DNA from: Calditrichia bacterium
GTDB taxonomy: Bacteria; Calditrichota; Calditrichia; RBG-13-44-9; J075
Reading direction: 5' to 3'
DNA: 64,000 nt
NCBI GenBank assembly: GCA_020635015.1
Contig: JACKAP010000014.1
Span: forward strand, 62,001-126,000
The notes under the pieces are model-generated. The model made no database searches, was not told the DNA's origin, and worked only from the letters and a program-made list of their open reading frames with translations. The translations under genes and the position numbers were made by a program. This document shows, piece by piece, positions 1-7,491 of the stretch (the first letter of the stretch is position 1; every line of letters starts with the position of its first letter).

Positions 1-2
1 AC

Positions 3-272
3 GATCCCCCGGTGATCTTCCTCGACGAGCCCACCTCCGGGGTCGATCCGGAAGCGCGCCGGAGCTTCTGGGACCTGATCTACCAGACCGCCGACAACGG
101 CAAGACGGTCTTCGTCACCACCCACTTCATGGACGAAGCGGAATACTGCCACCGGGTCTCGATCATGCGCGCGGGACAACTGATCGCGCTCGACACCCCG
201 GGCAATCTTAAGAAACAATATCAGCAGCGCTCGATGCAGGAGGTGTTTGTGGCGTTGGTGGAAGCGGGTTGA
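3..272 (+). CDS. ABC transporter ATP-binding protein, C-terminal part (YbhF-like)
   Basis: Only the last ~90 residues lie in the window; the gene begins upstream. Visible are the Walker B/D-loop stretch VIFLDEPTSGVDPEARR, the switch-region TTHFMDEAEYCHR and a C-terminal segment typical of ATPases serving ABC-2 exporters (YbhF/CcmA class). It would hydrolyse ATP at the inner membrane for the two permeases at 895-2007 and 2240-3364. The stop codon TGA is also the first triplet of a GGGTGGAT tandem array. The family is certain; the substrate is unknown (drug or other amphiphile export is inference). Confidence 0.9.
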   Translation, partial: DPPVIFLDEPTSGVDPEARRSFWDLIYQTADNGKTVFVTTHFMDEAEYCHRVSIMRAGQLIALDTPGNLKKQYQQRSMQEVFVALVEAG

Positions 273-325
273 TGGGTGGATGGGTGGATGGGTGGATGGG
301 TGGATGGGTGGATGGGTGGATGGGT
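270..325. repeat. Tandem 8-bp array GGGTGGAT
   Basis: About seven near-perfect copies of TGGGTGGA follow the ATPase; the first copy contains the TGA stop codon. The arms at 843-890, on the other side of the four-helix-bundle gene, are the same kind of word in reverse complement (ACCCATAA / ACCCATTA), so the gene at 473-841 is bracketed by inverted word arrays. Confidence 0.9.
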
Positions 326-472
326 ACTTCAAAGTATGCTCGAATCTGAACACCCGTCAAGAAAAAATGCTAAAGAGGCTTATTATTTTTCTGAAAAATT
401 CGGCTCTGGGGTAAATAATCTATGAACATGAATCTGATTTTATCCGAAATTTTGGTACCCAGAGGAGCCGGA

Positions 473-841
473 ATGAGGTACCAAGGGACAACCCATAAAA
501 ATCTGGATATTTGGAAGATGGGTATCGATTTGGTAGAAAAAATTTATCTCATAACACAGACCTATCCACGTGAAGAAATTTATGGATTGCGAAGCCAAAT
601 GAGAAGAGCCGCGATATCATACCCATCAAACATCGCTGAAGGAGCCGCCAGGAGTTCATCGGCTGAATTTCTCAAATTTTTGTATTATAGCCTGGGCTCC
701 CTCGCAGAATTAGAAACTCAAATCATCCTATCGCAGCGGATCGGTTACCTAAAAAACACGGAACTGTTGCGCTTCATCGAAACACTCCGCAAAAAACACC
801 TAAATTTTATCAAGTACCTAAAATCCAAGCAAAAGCCATAA
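473..841 (+). CDS. Four-helix bundle protein (S23/Avd-like family)
   Basis: A 122-residue protein with the family pattern: THKNLDIWKMGIDLVEKIY (helix 1), YPREEIYGLRSQMRRAAISYPSNIAEG (helix 2 and the conserved S-N-I-A-E-G), then EFLKFLYYSLGSLAELETQ and a final basic helix. The family includes proteins encoded in 23S rRNA intervening sequences and the Avd protein of diversity-generating retroelements; most chromosomal copies have no known role. The ATG at 473 is chosen because AGAGGAG lies 7 nt upstream; the frame is open from an ATG at 422. The gene is visibly richer in A+T than its neighbours, interrupts an ABC transporter operon and is flanked by inverted word arrays, which suggests insertion. 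No reverse transcriptase or template repeat is nearby. Confidence 0.85.
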   Translation: MRYQGTTHKNLDIWKMGIDLVEKIYLITQTYPREEIYGLRSQMRRAAISYPSNIAEGAARSSSAEFLKFLYYSLGSLAELETQIILSQRIGYLKNTELLRFIETLRKKHLNFIKYLKSKQKP

Positions 842-842
842 C

Positions 843-890
843 TCATTAACCCATTAACCCATAACCCCATAAACCCATAAACCCATTCAC
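843..890. repeat. Tandem word array CCCATTAA/CCCATAAA
   Basis: Degenerate 8-9 bp words fill the spacer between the four-helix-bundle stop and the permease start codon. It is the reverse-complement counterpart of the array at 270-325 and leaves no recognisable Shine-Dalgarno sequence for the ATG at 895. Confidence 0.85.
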
Positions 891-894
891 TGAT

Positions 895-2007
895 ATGAAA
901 ACCCATCTCGCCCGCATCATTGCCATAAGCAAAAAAGAACTCCTTCACATCATCCGCGATCCGCGCACACTGATCATTATCGTGCTGATGCCGGTGATTC
1001 AGTTGATCATGTTTGGTTATGCGATGAATCTGGAGATCCAACGGGTGGATATGGCGGTGATCGATCATGACCGCTCCCGGACCGCAGTGGATCTGCAGGA
1101 GGCTTTCCGCCAGAACGGATTTTTCAACCTGTTCCCCTACGAGGGAAAGCTGGCTGATGCAGAGGCGCTGTTTCTGGAGCGCCGGGCGCGGGTGATCCTG
1201 ATGATCCCCGCCGATTTCGGGAAGCACCTGCAGCGTGAGCCGCTGGTGCCGGTGCAGCTTCTGATCGATGCTGCCGATCCCAATGCCGCGGTGAATATCC
1301 AGAATTATTGCAATCAGGTGATCCGTATCTTCAACGAACGCTACGGATCGGCACTGGCCCTGCCCTTCGAGATCGAAAGCACGATCTGGTTCAATCCCGA
1401 TATGAAGAGCGCTTACTTTTTTGTGCCGGGCATCCTGGCCCTGCTGCTGGTGATGATCTCCGCCCTGCTCACCAGCATCACCATCGCCCGGGAAAAGGAG
1501 ATGGGCACGATGGAGCAGATCCTGGTCTCGCCGGTACGGCCGTATGAGATCATCCTCGGCAAGGTGATCCCTTATGCGGTGCTGGCGTTCCTTGACGGGG
1601 CGCTGATCCTCTTTCTGGGAATGGTGTTCTTCCAGGTGCCCTTCATCGGCAGCGCCTTGCTGCTGGCGGCGCTGGTGTTGCTGTTTGTGATCACCGCCCT
1701 CAGCCTGGGGCTGCTGATCTCCACCGTCACATCCACCCAGCAGATCGCCATGATGGTGGCGCTCTTTGCTACCCTGCTGCCCACGCTGCTGCTCTCCGGG
1801 TTCATTTTCCCGATTCCCTCGATGCCCCGCATCCTGCAGTTGCTGTCCTACGTCGTGCCGGCAAAGTATTTCCTGGTAATCGTGCGCGGCATCATGCTGA
1901 AAGGCAACACCCTGACGCAGTTGCTGGTGCCGGCAGGCTTTTTGGCATTGCTGACAGCGGTACTGCTGGCCGGTGCGTGGAAAAAATTCCGGGTAAACTT
2001 AGAATGA
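895..2007 (+). CDS. ABC-2 type transporter permease
   Basis: A 370-residue inner-membrane protein. It has one N-terminal membrane segment (about residues 25-45, LIIIVLMPVIQLIMFGYA), a long extracytoplasmic domain (to ~170), then a cluster of about five membrane segments (175-365), the ABC2_membrane_3 topology of YbhS/YbhR/YhhJ. The cytoplasmic coupling stretch REKEMGTMEQILVSPVRPYEII between the first two helices of the cluster is diagnostic. It should pair with the permease at 2240 and the ATPase ending at 272. The preceding bases are a word array with no clear ribosome binding site. Confidence 0.92.
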   Translation: MKTHLARIIAISKKELLHIIRDPRTLIIIVLMPVIQLIMFGYAMNLEIQRVDMAVIDHDRSRTAVDLQEAFRQNGFFNLFPYEGKLADAEALFLERRARVILMIPADFGKHLQREPLVPVQLLIDAADPNAAVNIQNYCNQVIRIFNERYGSALALPFEIESTIWFNPDMKSAYFFVPGILALLLVMISALLTSITIAREKEMGTMEQILVSPVRPYEIILGKVIPYAVLAFLDGALILFLGMVFFQVPFIGSALLLAALVLLFVITALSLGLLISTVTSTQQIAMMVALFATLLPTLLLSGFIFPIPSMPRILQLLSYVVPAKYFLVIVRGIMLKGNTLTQLLVPAGFLALLTAVLLAGAWKKFRVNLE

Positions 2008-2070
2008 ATAGTGGTAAATATTTCATGATAGCAGATGTTAAACACCATGCTCCAAAACGCAATTCGAGCT

Positions 2071-2188
2071 GTCATTGCGAGGCGTCTTTTTGCCGAAGCA
2101 ATCTCCTGCGTGGTGCACCCATCTGCAGTTACGTTAGAAGCGACCTGCGAGAGATTGCCGCGCCGCCAAAAACGCGGCTCGCAATGAC
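2071..2188. repeat. Long dispersed palindromic element (family K, copy 1)
   Basis: Begins GTCATTGCGAGGCG and ends CTCGCAATGAC, with internal halves AAGCAATCTCCTGCG and GAGAGATTGCCGCG. A second copy, reversed and split by an insertion, occupies 18014-18350. This copy lies between two co-directional permease genes. Confidence 0.85.
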
Positions 2189-2202
2189 GGCACCTGTTAA
2201 CA

Positions 2203-2238
2203 TTTACCATTGCGCAATTACCATTAACCATTGAGCAT
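2203..2238. repeat. Word array ACCATT
   Basis: Short degenerate repeats (ACCATTGCGCAATTACCATTAACC-like; words ACCATTA and TTGCGCAA) end two bases before the ATG at 2240 and replace any Shine-Dalgarno sequence. The same word occurs before modB at 14658-14706. Confidence 0.6.
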
Positions 2239-2239
2239 T

Positions 2240-3364
2240 ATGATGACCCCAATATTGTATATGATCCGCAAAGAGTTCCTGCAAGTCTTCCGCACCCGGG
2301 AGATGATGGCGATCCTGTTCGTGGCGCCGCTGGTGCAGGTGCTGGTGATGGGCTTTGCCATCACCAACGAAGTCAAGCATATCACCCTGATCATCGCCGA
2401 CCAGGACAACAGCGTGCTCAGCCGGGAGATCACCGACGCTTTTACCCATACCGACCGGTTCAACGTCGTCGGTTACGAACGCGATATGGCGCGGGTCGGG
2501 GAGGCCATCCATGCCTGGCAGGCCCAGATGGCCCTGGTGATCCCCCCGGGGTTCGGCCGCGACATCCGCCGGGGCAGCCGTCCGCAATTGCAGGTGATTG
2601 TCGACGGGCTGGACGGTAACAGCGCCGGCGTGGCCCTGGGCTATGCCGGTGCCATCCTGCAGGAGCGCGCCCGGCAGGTGGGGAGGCAGATGCCGGCGGC
2701 GCTCAGCCTGCGCAACCTGCACCGGGTCGAGTTGCAGGAACGCATGTGGTATAACCTCAACCTCAACAACGCCCAATATATGGTGCCGGGGATCGTGGTG
2801 GTGCTGCTGACGGTGATCTCGCTGATCCTGGCTTCGATCGGCCTGGTGCGGGAGAAAGAGATCGGCACCCTGGAACAGCTGCTGGTGACCCCGCTGAAGA
2901 AATACCAGCTGCTGCTGGGCAAGCTGATCCCCTTTCTGATCCTTTCCTTCATCGAGCTGGGGATCGTGCTGAAGGCGGCGCAGTGGATCTTTGCCATCGA
3001 GATGCAGGGCAGCTATCTGCTCCTGGCCGGTCTCTCCGCCATTTATCTCTTCAGCACCCTGGGATTGGGGATCTTCGTCTCGACCATCACCGGCTCCCAA
3101 CAGCAGGCGATGTTCGTCTCCTGGTTCTTCATGCTGCTGATGATCATGCTCAGCGGCCTGTTTATCCCAATCGAAAACATGCCTCCGCTGTTGCAGAAAG
3201 TGACCTACCTGAACCCGATGCGCTATTTTATGTCGATCATCCGCGACATCTTCCAGAAAGGCGCCGCCGCCCGCCACCTGCTGCAGGATGTGATCCCGCT
3301 GGCCGGCTTCGGGCTGCTGATCTTCATTTTCAGCGTGCTCAAATTCCAAAAACGGGCCGCCTGA
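2240..3364 (+). CDS. ABC-2 type transporter permease
   Basis: A 374-residue paralogue of the preceding permease with the same order of parts: N-terminal membrane helix (~20-42), extracytoplasmic domain, then the coupling stretch REKEIGTLEQLLVTPLKKYQ and four or five further helices (last ~345-365). Two ATGs at 2240 and 2243 are possible starts, and neither has a clear Shine-Dalgarno sequence. The two permeases probably form a heterodimer with the ATPase at 3-272, as in YbhFSR. No outer-membrane partner is visible downstream. Confidence 0.92.
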   Translation: MMTPILYMIRKEFLQVFRTREMMAILFVAPLVQVLVMGFAITNEVKHITLIIADQDNSVLSREITDAFTHTDRFNVVGYERDMARVGEAIHAWQAQMALVIPPGFGRDIRRGSRPQLQVIVDGLDGNSAGVALGYAGAILQERARQVGRQMPAALSLRNLHRVELQERMWYNLNLNNAQYMVPGIVVVLLTVISLILASIGLVREKEIGTLEQLLVTPLKKYQLLLGKLIPFLILSFIELGIVLKAAQWIFAIEMQGSYLLLAGLSAIYLFSTLGLGIFVSTITGSQQQAMFVSWFFMLLMIMLSGLFIPIENMPPLLQKVTYLNPMRYFMSIIRDIFQKGAAARHLLQDVIPLAGFGLLIFIFSVLKFQKRAA

Positions 3365-3460
3365 GCGGAAAAATTTTATCTTTTGTTATTTTTTTACAGC
3401 AATTTATCCTCAAATATATTTATATTTCCTTAATGAAGCATGGCCGGTTGCTTCTTTTTA

Positions 3461-3530
3461 TCCACGGATTACACGGATTATCACTGATTATTTTAAATCT
3501 TATCAGTGTAAATCTGTGTAATCCGTGGAT
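3461..3530. repeat. Inverted element with CACGGATT words (family C, copy 1)
   Basis: Arms TCCACGGATTACACGGATT and AATCTGTGTAATCCGTGGA flank a further inverted pair TCACTGAT / ATCAGTG. It would form a ~30-bp stem in RNA or DNA. The rest of the 311-bp gap before the gene at 3676 shows nothing I can assign. A second copy is at 62320-62401. Confidence 0.85.
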
Positions 3531-3675
3531 TATGTTTTGTTCCAAACGGGGAAACAGACGGTGTGATCAATGCGGTTAATCATATCCTGACCATAGCCGA
3601 TAATGAGATCCGGACGATAAGTTGACTTATAAAAGCCTGACCTGCAGGCAAGCATAATCCGAACCTGATGATTTC

Positions 3676-4674
3676 ATGAAAGATTCTTTCATTCGCATTA
3701 AATTGATTATTTCCCCGGCGATTCGCCGCGCGGCCGGCCGGCTCCTTCTGCTGACTGCGCTCGCACTGACCATCCATACCTGTGCTCCTCCGGACCTGGT
3801 AACCGATCTGGAGCAGGATCGTGACAAGGAGAAGATTTACACCCCGCCCCCTCCGCCAGGCTCCAACCATTCACAGATCGCCATCGACCTGATGTGGGAT
3901 CAGTTTAAAAAACGGCATCAGGAATTCCAGGCGAAAGGGTACCGCCTCACCGATGTGGAAACCTATAATATCGAGAACTTTCGCTGTTATGCCGGCGTGT
4001 GGCATGAGGAAAGCGATTCTCAATTAGTCGAAAAAGCCGACGGCTGGGATGAGTTTAAAGCAATGTGGTTCCAGATGAAAGACCAAGGCTACCGGCTCAC
4101 CGATGTCGAGGTTTACTTTGAAAATGATCGACGCAAAATTCTGGGCGTTTGGAGCAGCAAGGAAACATACGAAGTGCGCTTTCAGGTGAATCTCACCTGG
4201 CAGCAACTGGTAGAGGCCTGGAAAAAACTTGCCAAGGAGGGTTTCCTGCTGATTGACCTCGAACCTTATGCTTCTCGCGGCACCGTGAGGTATGTCGGGA
4301 TCTGGAAAGCCGGCAAAGACATCAAGCATCGATTATGGAAGGCCTCTTCCTGGGGTGAATTCCGCAGCAAGTGGCGGGAATTCGGCCGCGCGGGATACCG
4401 CCTGTTCGATATAGAGATATTCCGGGAAGCCGGCATCAAAAAATATACCGGGATCTGGAGCCCCGGCGAGGACAATTACCGCATGTGGGTGGAAGCGCCC
4501 TGGGAAAATTTCCAGGTGCGTAAGATCCAATTTGAGCTGGAAGGATTGTATATGGTCGATTTAGAAGTGGAAGACGACCCTCACCGGCGCTTCTCCGGGG
4601 TCTGGCGCCACGGCCACTCCAGGCTGCGGGAAGATCCGCCCAGCTATAAGGAGCTGCGGACGGGGGGAGAGTGA
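3676..4674 (+). CDS. Exported protein with five BTRD1-type repeats
   Basis: A 332-residue protein. Residues 1-36 look like an export signal ending in a possible but weak lipobox (TIHTC, Cys36). After a proline-rich linker (PPPPPG, ~57-62) there are five ~55-residue repeats beginning near Trp74, Trp124, Trp185, Trp236 and Trp286. Each follows the pattern W..F......GYRLTDVE.Y........GVW. This matches the bacterial tandem repeat domain 1 family (PF17660), known from secreted and lipoprotein-like proteins but of unclear biochemical role. No catalytic motif is visible. It appears monocistronic, closed by a word-repeat hairpin at 4675-4792. Confidence 0.75.
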   Translation: MKDSFIRIKLIISPAIRRAAGRLLLLTALALTIHTCAPPDLVTDLEQDRDKEKIYTPPPPPGSNHSQIAIDLMWDQFKKRHQEFQAKGYRLTDVETYNIENFRCYAGVWHEESDSQLVEKADGWDEFKAMWFQMKDQGYRLTDVEVYFENDRRKILGVWSSKETYEVRFQVNLTWQQLVEAWKKLAKEGFLLIDLEPYASRGTVRYVGIWKAGKDIKHRLWKASSWGEFRSKWREFGRAGYRLFDIEIFREAGIKKYTGIWSPGEDNYRMWVEAPWENFQVRKIQFELEGLYMVDLEVEDDPHRRFSGVWRHGHSRLREDPPSYKELRTGGE

Positions 4675-4792
4675 TAAAGGTTAAAGGATGAAGGATGAAG
4701 GTTAAAGGTTAAAGGTTTATGAATAAAGAAGGAGTGTCGGTGTTCTGAAGACACACCATCCTATCCCTTCATCCTTTATCCTTTATCCTTTT
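4675..4792. repeat. Inverted word arrays AAAGGTT / ATCCTTT (family I)
   Basis: The left arm is a run of AAAGGATGAAGG and AAAGGTT words starting right after the stop codon; the right arm TTCATCCTTTATCCTTTATCC pairs with it. Between them sits a short GTGTCGGTGTTCTGAAGACACAC hairpin-like centre (palindromic GTGT.../...ACAC). Confidence 0.75.
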
Positions 4793-4844
4793 CTCTTCAT
4801 CTCTCGATGCTTCGATCGATTGCATAATACTCAAGGGAGTTGCC

Positions 4845-6245
4845 ATGAGGTATTATTCCTATCTGATCTCCCTGCTCTGGCTGGTGCTGGTGCTGCCGTT
4901 GGCGGCCGGGAATGAAGACGAATTGCTGCAGCAACTGCAGGCAATTCCCGGAGCGGAAGTAGAGGAGATTCCCCCGATTCCCGGCTATCACCGCACGTTC
5001 CGGATCTTTCTCACCCAGCCACTCGATCATGACAATCCCGCCGGCAAAACCTTCCGGCAAAAGATCTACCTATGTCATCTGAACAACGACCGCCCGATGG
5101 TGCTGGGTACCGAAGGCTACCAGGTGTACCATCCCACCCAATACGAGATCAGCGCCATCCTTAACGCCAATCAACTGATCGTCGAGCACCGCTTTTTCAA
5201 CGATTCCCGCCCGGATTCCCTGGATTGGCAATACCTGACCATCCAACAAGCCGCCGCCGACCACCACCGCATCGTGGCATTTTTCAAGCCGCTCTATCCC
5301 GGCAAATGGATCAACACCGGCGCCAGTAAGGGAGGCCAGACCGCCCTGTTCCACCGCCGGTATTATCCGCAGGACGTGGATGTGACGGTGGCATATGTGG
5401 CGCCGATCCCGATGTCTTTTACCGATCCGCAGCTCGATGCCTTCCTGGCCTCGGTGGGTGACGCCGCCTGCCGGGACAAAATCGCCCACTTCCAGCGCCT
5501 GCTCCTGCAGCACCGTGAGGAGATGCTGCCGCTCCTGCAACGTTGGGCGGAAACAAAAGAGCAGGCTTTCTCCATCGGCGTTCCGGTAGCCTTCGAATAC
5601 GCGGTGCTGGAATATCCTTTCTCGTTCTGGCAAAGTGCGGGCAGCGACTGCCCCTCTATTCCGGAAATCTGGGGCGATCCGGAGGCAATGTTCGCTCATT
5701 TTGGTGCGGTCGTGCCATTCAGCCTTTACACCGACAGCGGCATCGCGCGCTTCCGCCCCTTCTTCTATCAGGCGGCAAGCGAACTGGGCTACTACGGTTA
5801 CCGCACCGAACATCTGCAGGACCTGCTGCAGGCGGTACCCAATCCGGATAATCACATTTTTACCCCTCCCAACAGCATGCCGGTTTACCGTCCGGAGGTG
5901 ATGCAGGATATCCGCAACTGGCTGGTGCATCAGGGAAACAACATCATTTACATTTACGGCGAGCTGGACAGTTGGAGCGGCGCCGGCATTGTGCCCGGGC
6001 CGGAGACCAACGCCCTGCGCATGGTGAATCCCGGCGGCCACCACGCCACCCGTATCGCCGATTTCTCCCCGGAAGATCAGGCTAAAATTTTCCAGACCCT
6101 TGAAGCATGGCTGGATATGAAAGTAACCGGCCTCGGCAAACAAACCGGCGGCGGCTACCTGAAGCTGAACCTCCTGTTCCTGATCGGCGCCATCCTGATT
6201 ACCTACTACCTGTTCCTGCGAAAGCGAAAGCCTGGCCAACAATAG
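4845..6245 (+). CDS. Secreted, membrane-anchored peptidase S37-like protein
   Basis: A 466-residue protein with an N-terminal signal peptide (residues 1-22, ending AAG). The nucleophile elbow GASKGG has Ser161, and the region QPLDHDNP...FRQKIYLCHLN...PMVLGTEGY matches the PS-10 / S37 tripeptidyl-aminopeptidase family (alpha/beta hydrolase fold). Candidate Asp and His lie in GELDSWSG (~373) and GGHHATRI (~398). Unlike typical secreted members it ends in a membrane helix (~441-460, LLFLIGAILITYYLFL) followed by RKRKPG, so it is probably anchored with the catalytic domain in the periplasm. AAGGGAG precedes the ATG. The TAG stop codon is inside the repeat at 6241-6432. Confidence 0.82.
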   Translation: MRYYSYLISLLWLVLVLPLAAGNEDELLQQLQAIPGAEVEEIPPIPGYHRTFRIFLTQPLDHDNPAGKTFRQKIYLCHLNNDRPMVLGTEGYQVYHPTQYEISAILNANQLIVEHRFFNDSRPDSLDWQYLTIQQAAADHHRIVAFFKPLYPGKWINTGASKGGQTALFHRRYYPQDVDVTVAYVAPIPMSFTDPQLDAFLASVGDAACRDKIAHFQRLLLQHREEMLPLLQRWAETKEQAFSIGVPVAFEYAVLEYPFSFWQSAGSDCPSIPEIWGDPEAMFAHFGAVVPFSLYTDSGIARFRPFFYQAASELGYYGYRTEHLQDLLQAVPNPDNHIFTPPNSMPVYRPEVMQDIRNWLVHQGNNIIYIYGELDSWSGAGIVPGPETNALRMVNPGGHHATRIADFSPEDQAKIFQTLEAWLDMKVTGLGKQTGGGYLKLNLLFLIGAILITYYLFLRKRKPGQQ

Positions 6246-6432
6246 AACGCGGATGACGCGGATGACGCGGATTCTCGCGGATTTTTTTAAGGTGCTTCGC
6301 GTGGGATTATCCAAGATTTATTGCAAGGTGCCAAAACGAGTGCAAAGGGTAAAAGTTCTCTTAATCCTTTGTTTTTTAACATAATCCGTCATCCGTGTAA
6401 ATCCGTGTCATCCGCATTATCCGCGTTCTATT
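6241..6432. repeat. Inverted element with GGATGACGC words (family B, copy 1)
   Basis: The outer arms AATAGAACGCGGATGACGCGG and CCGCATTATCCGCGTTCTATT (ends shared with 24664-24860) enclose about 140 bp of other sequence. The left arm supplies the stop codon of the peptidase gene (AATAGAAC). It fills most of the spacer to the next gene. Confidence 0.85.
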
Positions 6433-6471
6433 AGCATTGTTCAGGGTAACCAACAAACAAAAGGAGTAGGC

Positions 6472-7380
6472 ATGTGCCGCTTTCTCGCCTACATCGGGGC
6501 GCCGATCGTGATGGACAAGCTGCTCTATCAGCCGGTCAACTCCCTGATCCACCAAAGCTATCACGCCCTGGAGCGTCATGACCCGGTCAATGCCGACGGG
6601 TTCGGAGTAGGGTGGTACATGCCGGAGATCGATCCTGAGCCGGTGCTGTTCACCTCCATCCAGCCGGCCTGGCACAACCGCAACCTGCGCTCTCTGGCCC
6701 CGCGCACCCGTTCCGGATGCATCTTTGCCCACGTACGCGCCGCGGGTACCGGTGAAGTGTCTCCCCGCAACTGCCATCCTTTCCAATACAAACAATTTTT
6801 GATGATGCACAACGGCGATATCGGCGGGTTCGGCCAGATCAAGCGCGATCTGCGCGAACGCCTCTCGAATGAATTTTATGATTGGATCAAGGGAGAAACC
6901 GACTCGGAGTATTTCTTCGCCCTCTTCCTCGACAATCTCTTCAAGGCCCATCAAACCGAGCACCACTATTCCGACATTGCCGACGCATTGCTGCAGAGCA
7001 TCCGCGATCTAAAAGACCTGCTCGCCTGCCGGGGAGTCAAATCGGCATCCTATCTCAACCTCGCCGTCACCAACGGGCAGTGCCTGATCGTCACCCGCTA
7101 CGTCACCGGCAGCACCAAACAGCCGCCGACCCTCTACCACTCCGAAGGCAGCCGTTTTGAAGTGGTGGATGGTATCCCCCGCATGGTGCAGACTGGCATT
7201 CAGGAACACGCCATCCTGGTGGTGTCGGAAAAGTTGACCGAGGCCCGGGAAGACTGGCACGAAGTGCCCCGCAATCACCTGATTGCCGTCACGGAAGACC
7301 TGCGGGTGCCGTTGCTGCCGATTGTGGTGTGGGAATGGGGCATGGGGCATGGGGCATGGGGCATGGGGAGAGTTTGGTAG
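6472..7380 (+). CDS. Class II glutamine amidotransferase (EgtC/YafJ type)
   Basis: A 302-residue protein starting MCRFLAYIG; after removal of Met, Cys2 is the N-terminal nucleophile of the Ntn glutaminase fold. Further family marks are NADGFGVGWY (~46-55), FAHVRAAGTGEVSPRNCHPF (~85-104) and MMHNGDIGGF. It would hydrolyse glutamine or a gamma-glutamyl amide; the true substrate is unknown because no egt genes are nearby. AAAAGGAG precedes the start. The last ~15 residues (WEWGMGHGAWGMGRVW) are not family sequence: they are encoded by the GGGGCAT tandem array, so the original C-terminus appears to have been replaced. Confidence 0.9.
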   Translation: MCRFLAYIGAPIVMDKLLYQPVNSLIHQSYHALERHDPVNADGFGVGWYMPEIDPEPVLFTSIQPAWHNRNLRSLAPRTRSGCIFAHVRAAGTGEVSPRNCHPFQYKQFLMMHNGDIGGFGQIKRDLRERLSNEFYDWIKGETDSEYFFALFLDNLFKAHQTEHHYSDIADALLQSIRDLKDLLACRGVKSASYLNLAVTNGQCLIVTRYVTGSTKQPPTLYHSEGSRFEVVDGIPRMVQTGIQEHAILVVSEKLTEAREDWHEVPRNHLIAVTEDLRVPLLPIVVWEWGMGHGAWGMGRVW

Positions 7381-7491
7381 GGAAGCGTGTAATGCAATGA
7401 TTATTTTAAAAATCTATACTCTCATTGGAGAACAGGATTAAATCATGGGCACGGATTACGCCATGCCCCATGCCCCATGCCCCATGCAACA
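7335..7491. repeat. Inverted GGGGCAT arrays encoding two protein ends
   Basis: The left arm (7335-7370) carries about four copies of GGGGCAT; the right arm (7460-7491) carries the complement ATGCCCC several times. The arms lie in the 3' ends of two convergent genes and are translated in both, giving WGMGHGAW in each. The centre contains GTGTAATGCAATGA, resembling the core of the elements at 43107 and 51796. Confidence 0.88.

Noticed and set aside
473..841. Diversity-generating retroelement (Avd-like protein)
   Set aside because: No reverse transcriptase, no template/variable repeat pair and no lectin-fold target gene are near; the family also includes many solitary proteins.
2204..3349. Long open frames antisense to real genes (for example opposite the second permease, opposite 5070-6314 and opposite 10040-11785)
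   Set aside because: They are rich in His, Gln, Gly and Arg, as expected for the complement of G+C-rich codons. They have no family match, and the sense strand has clear domains.
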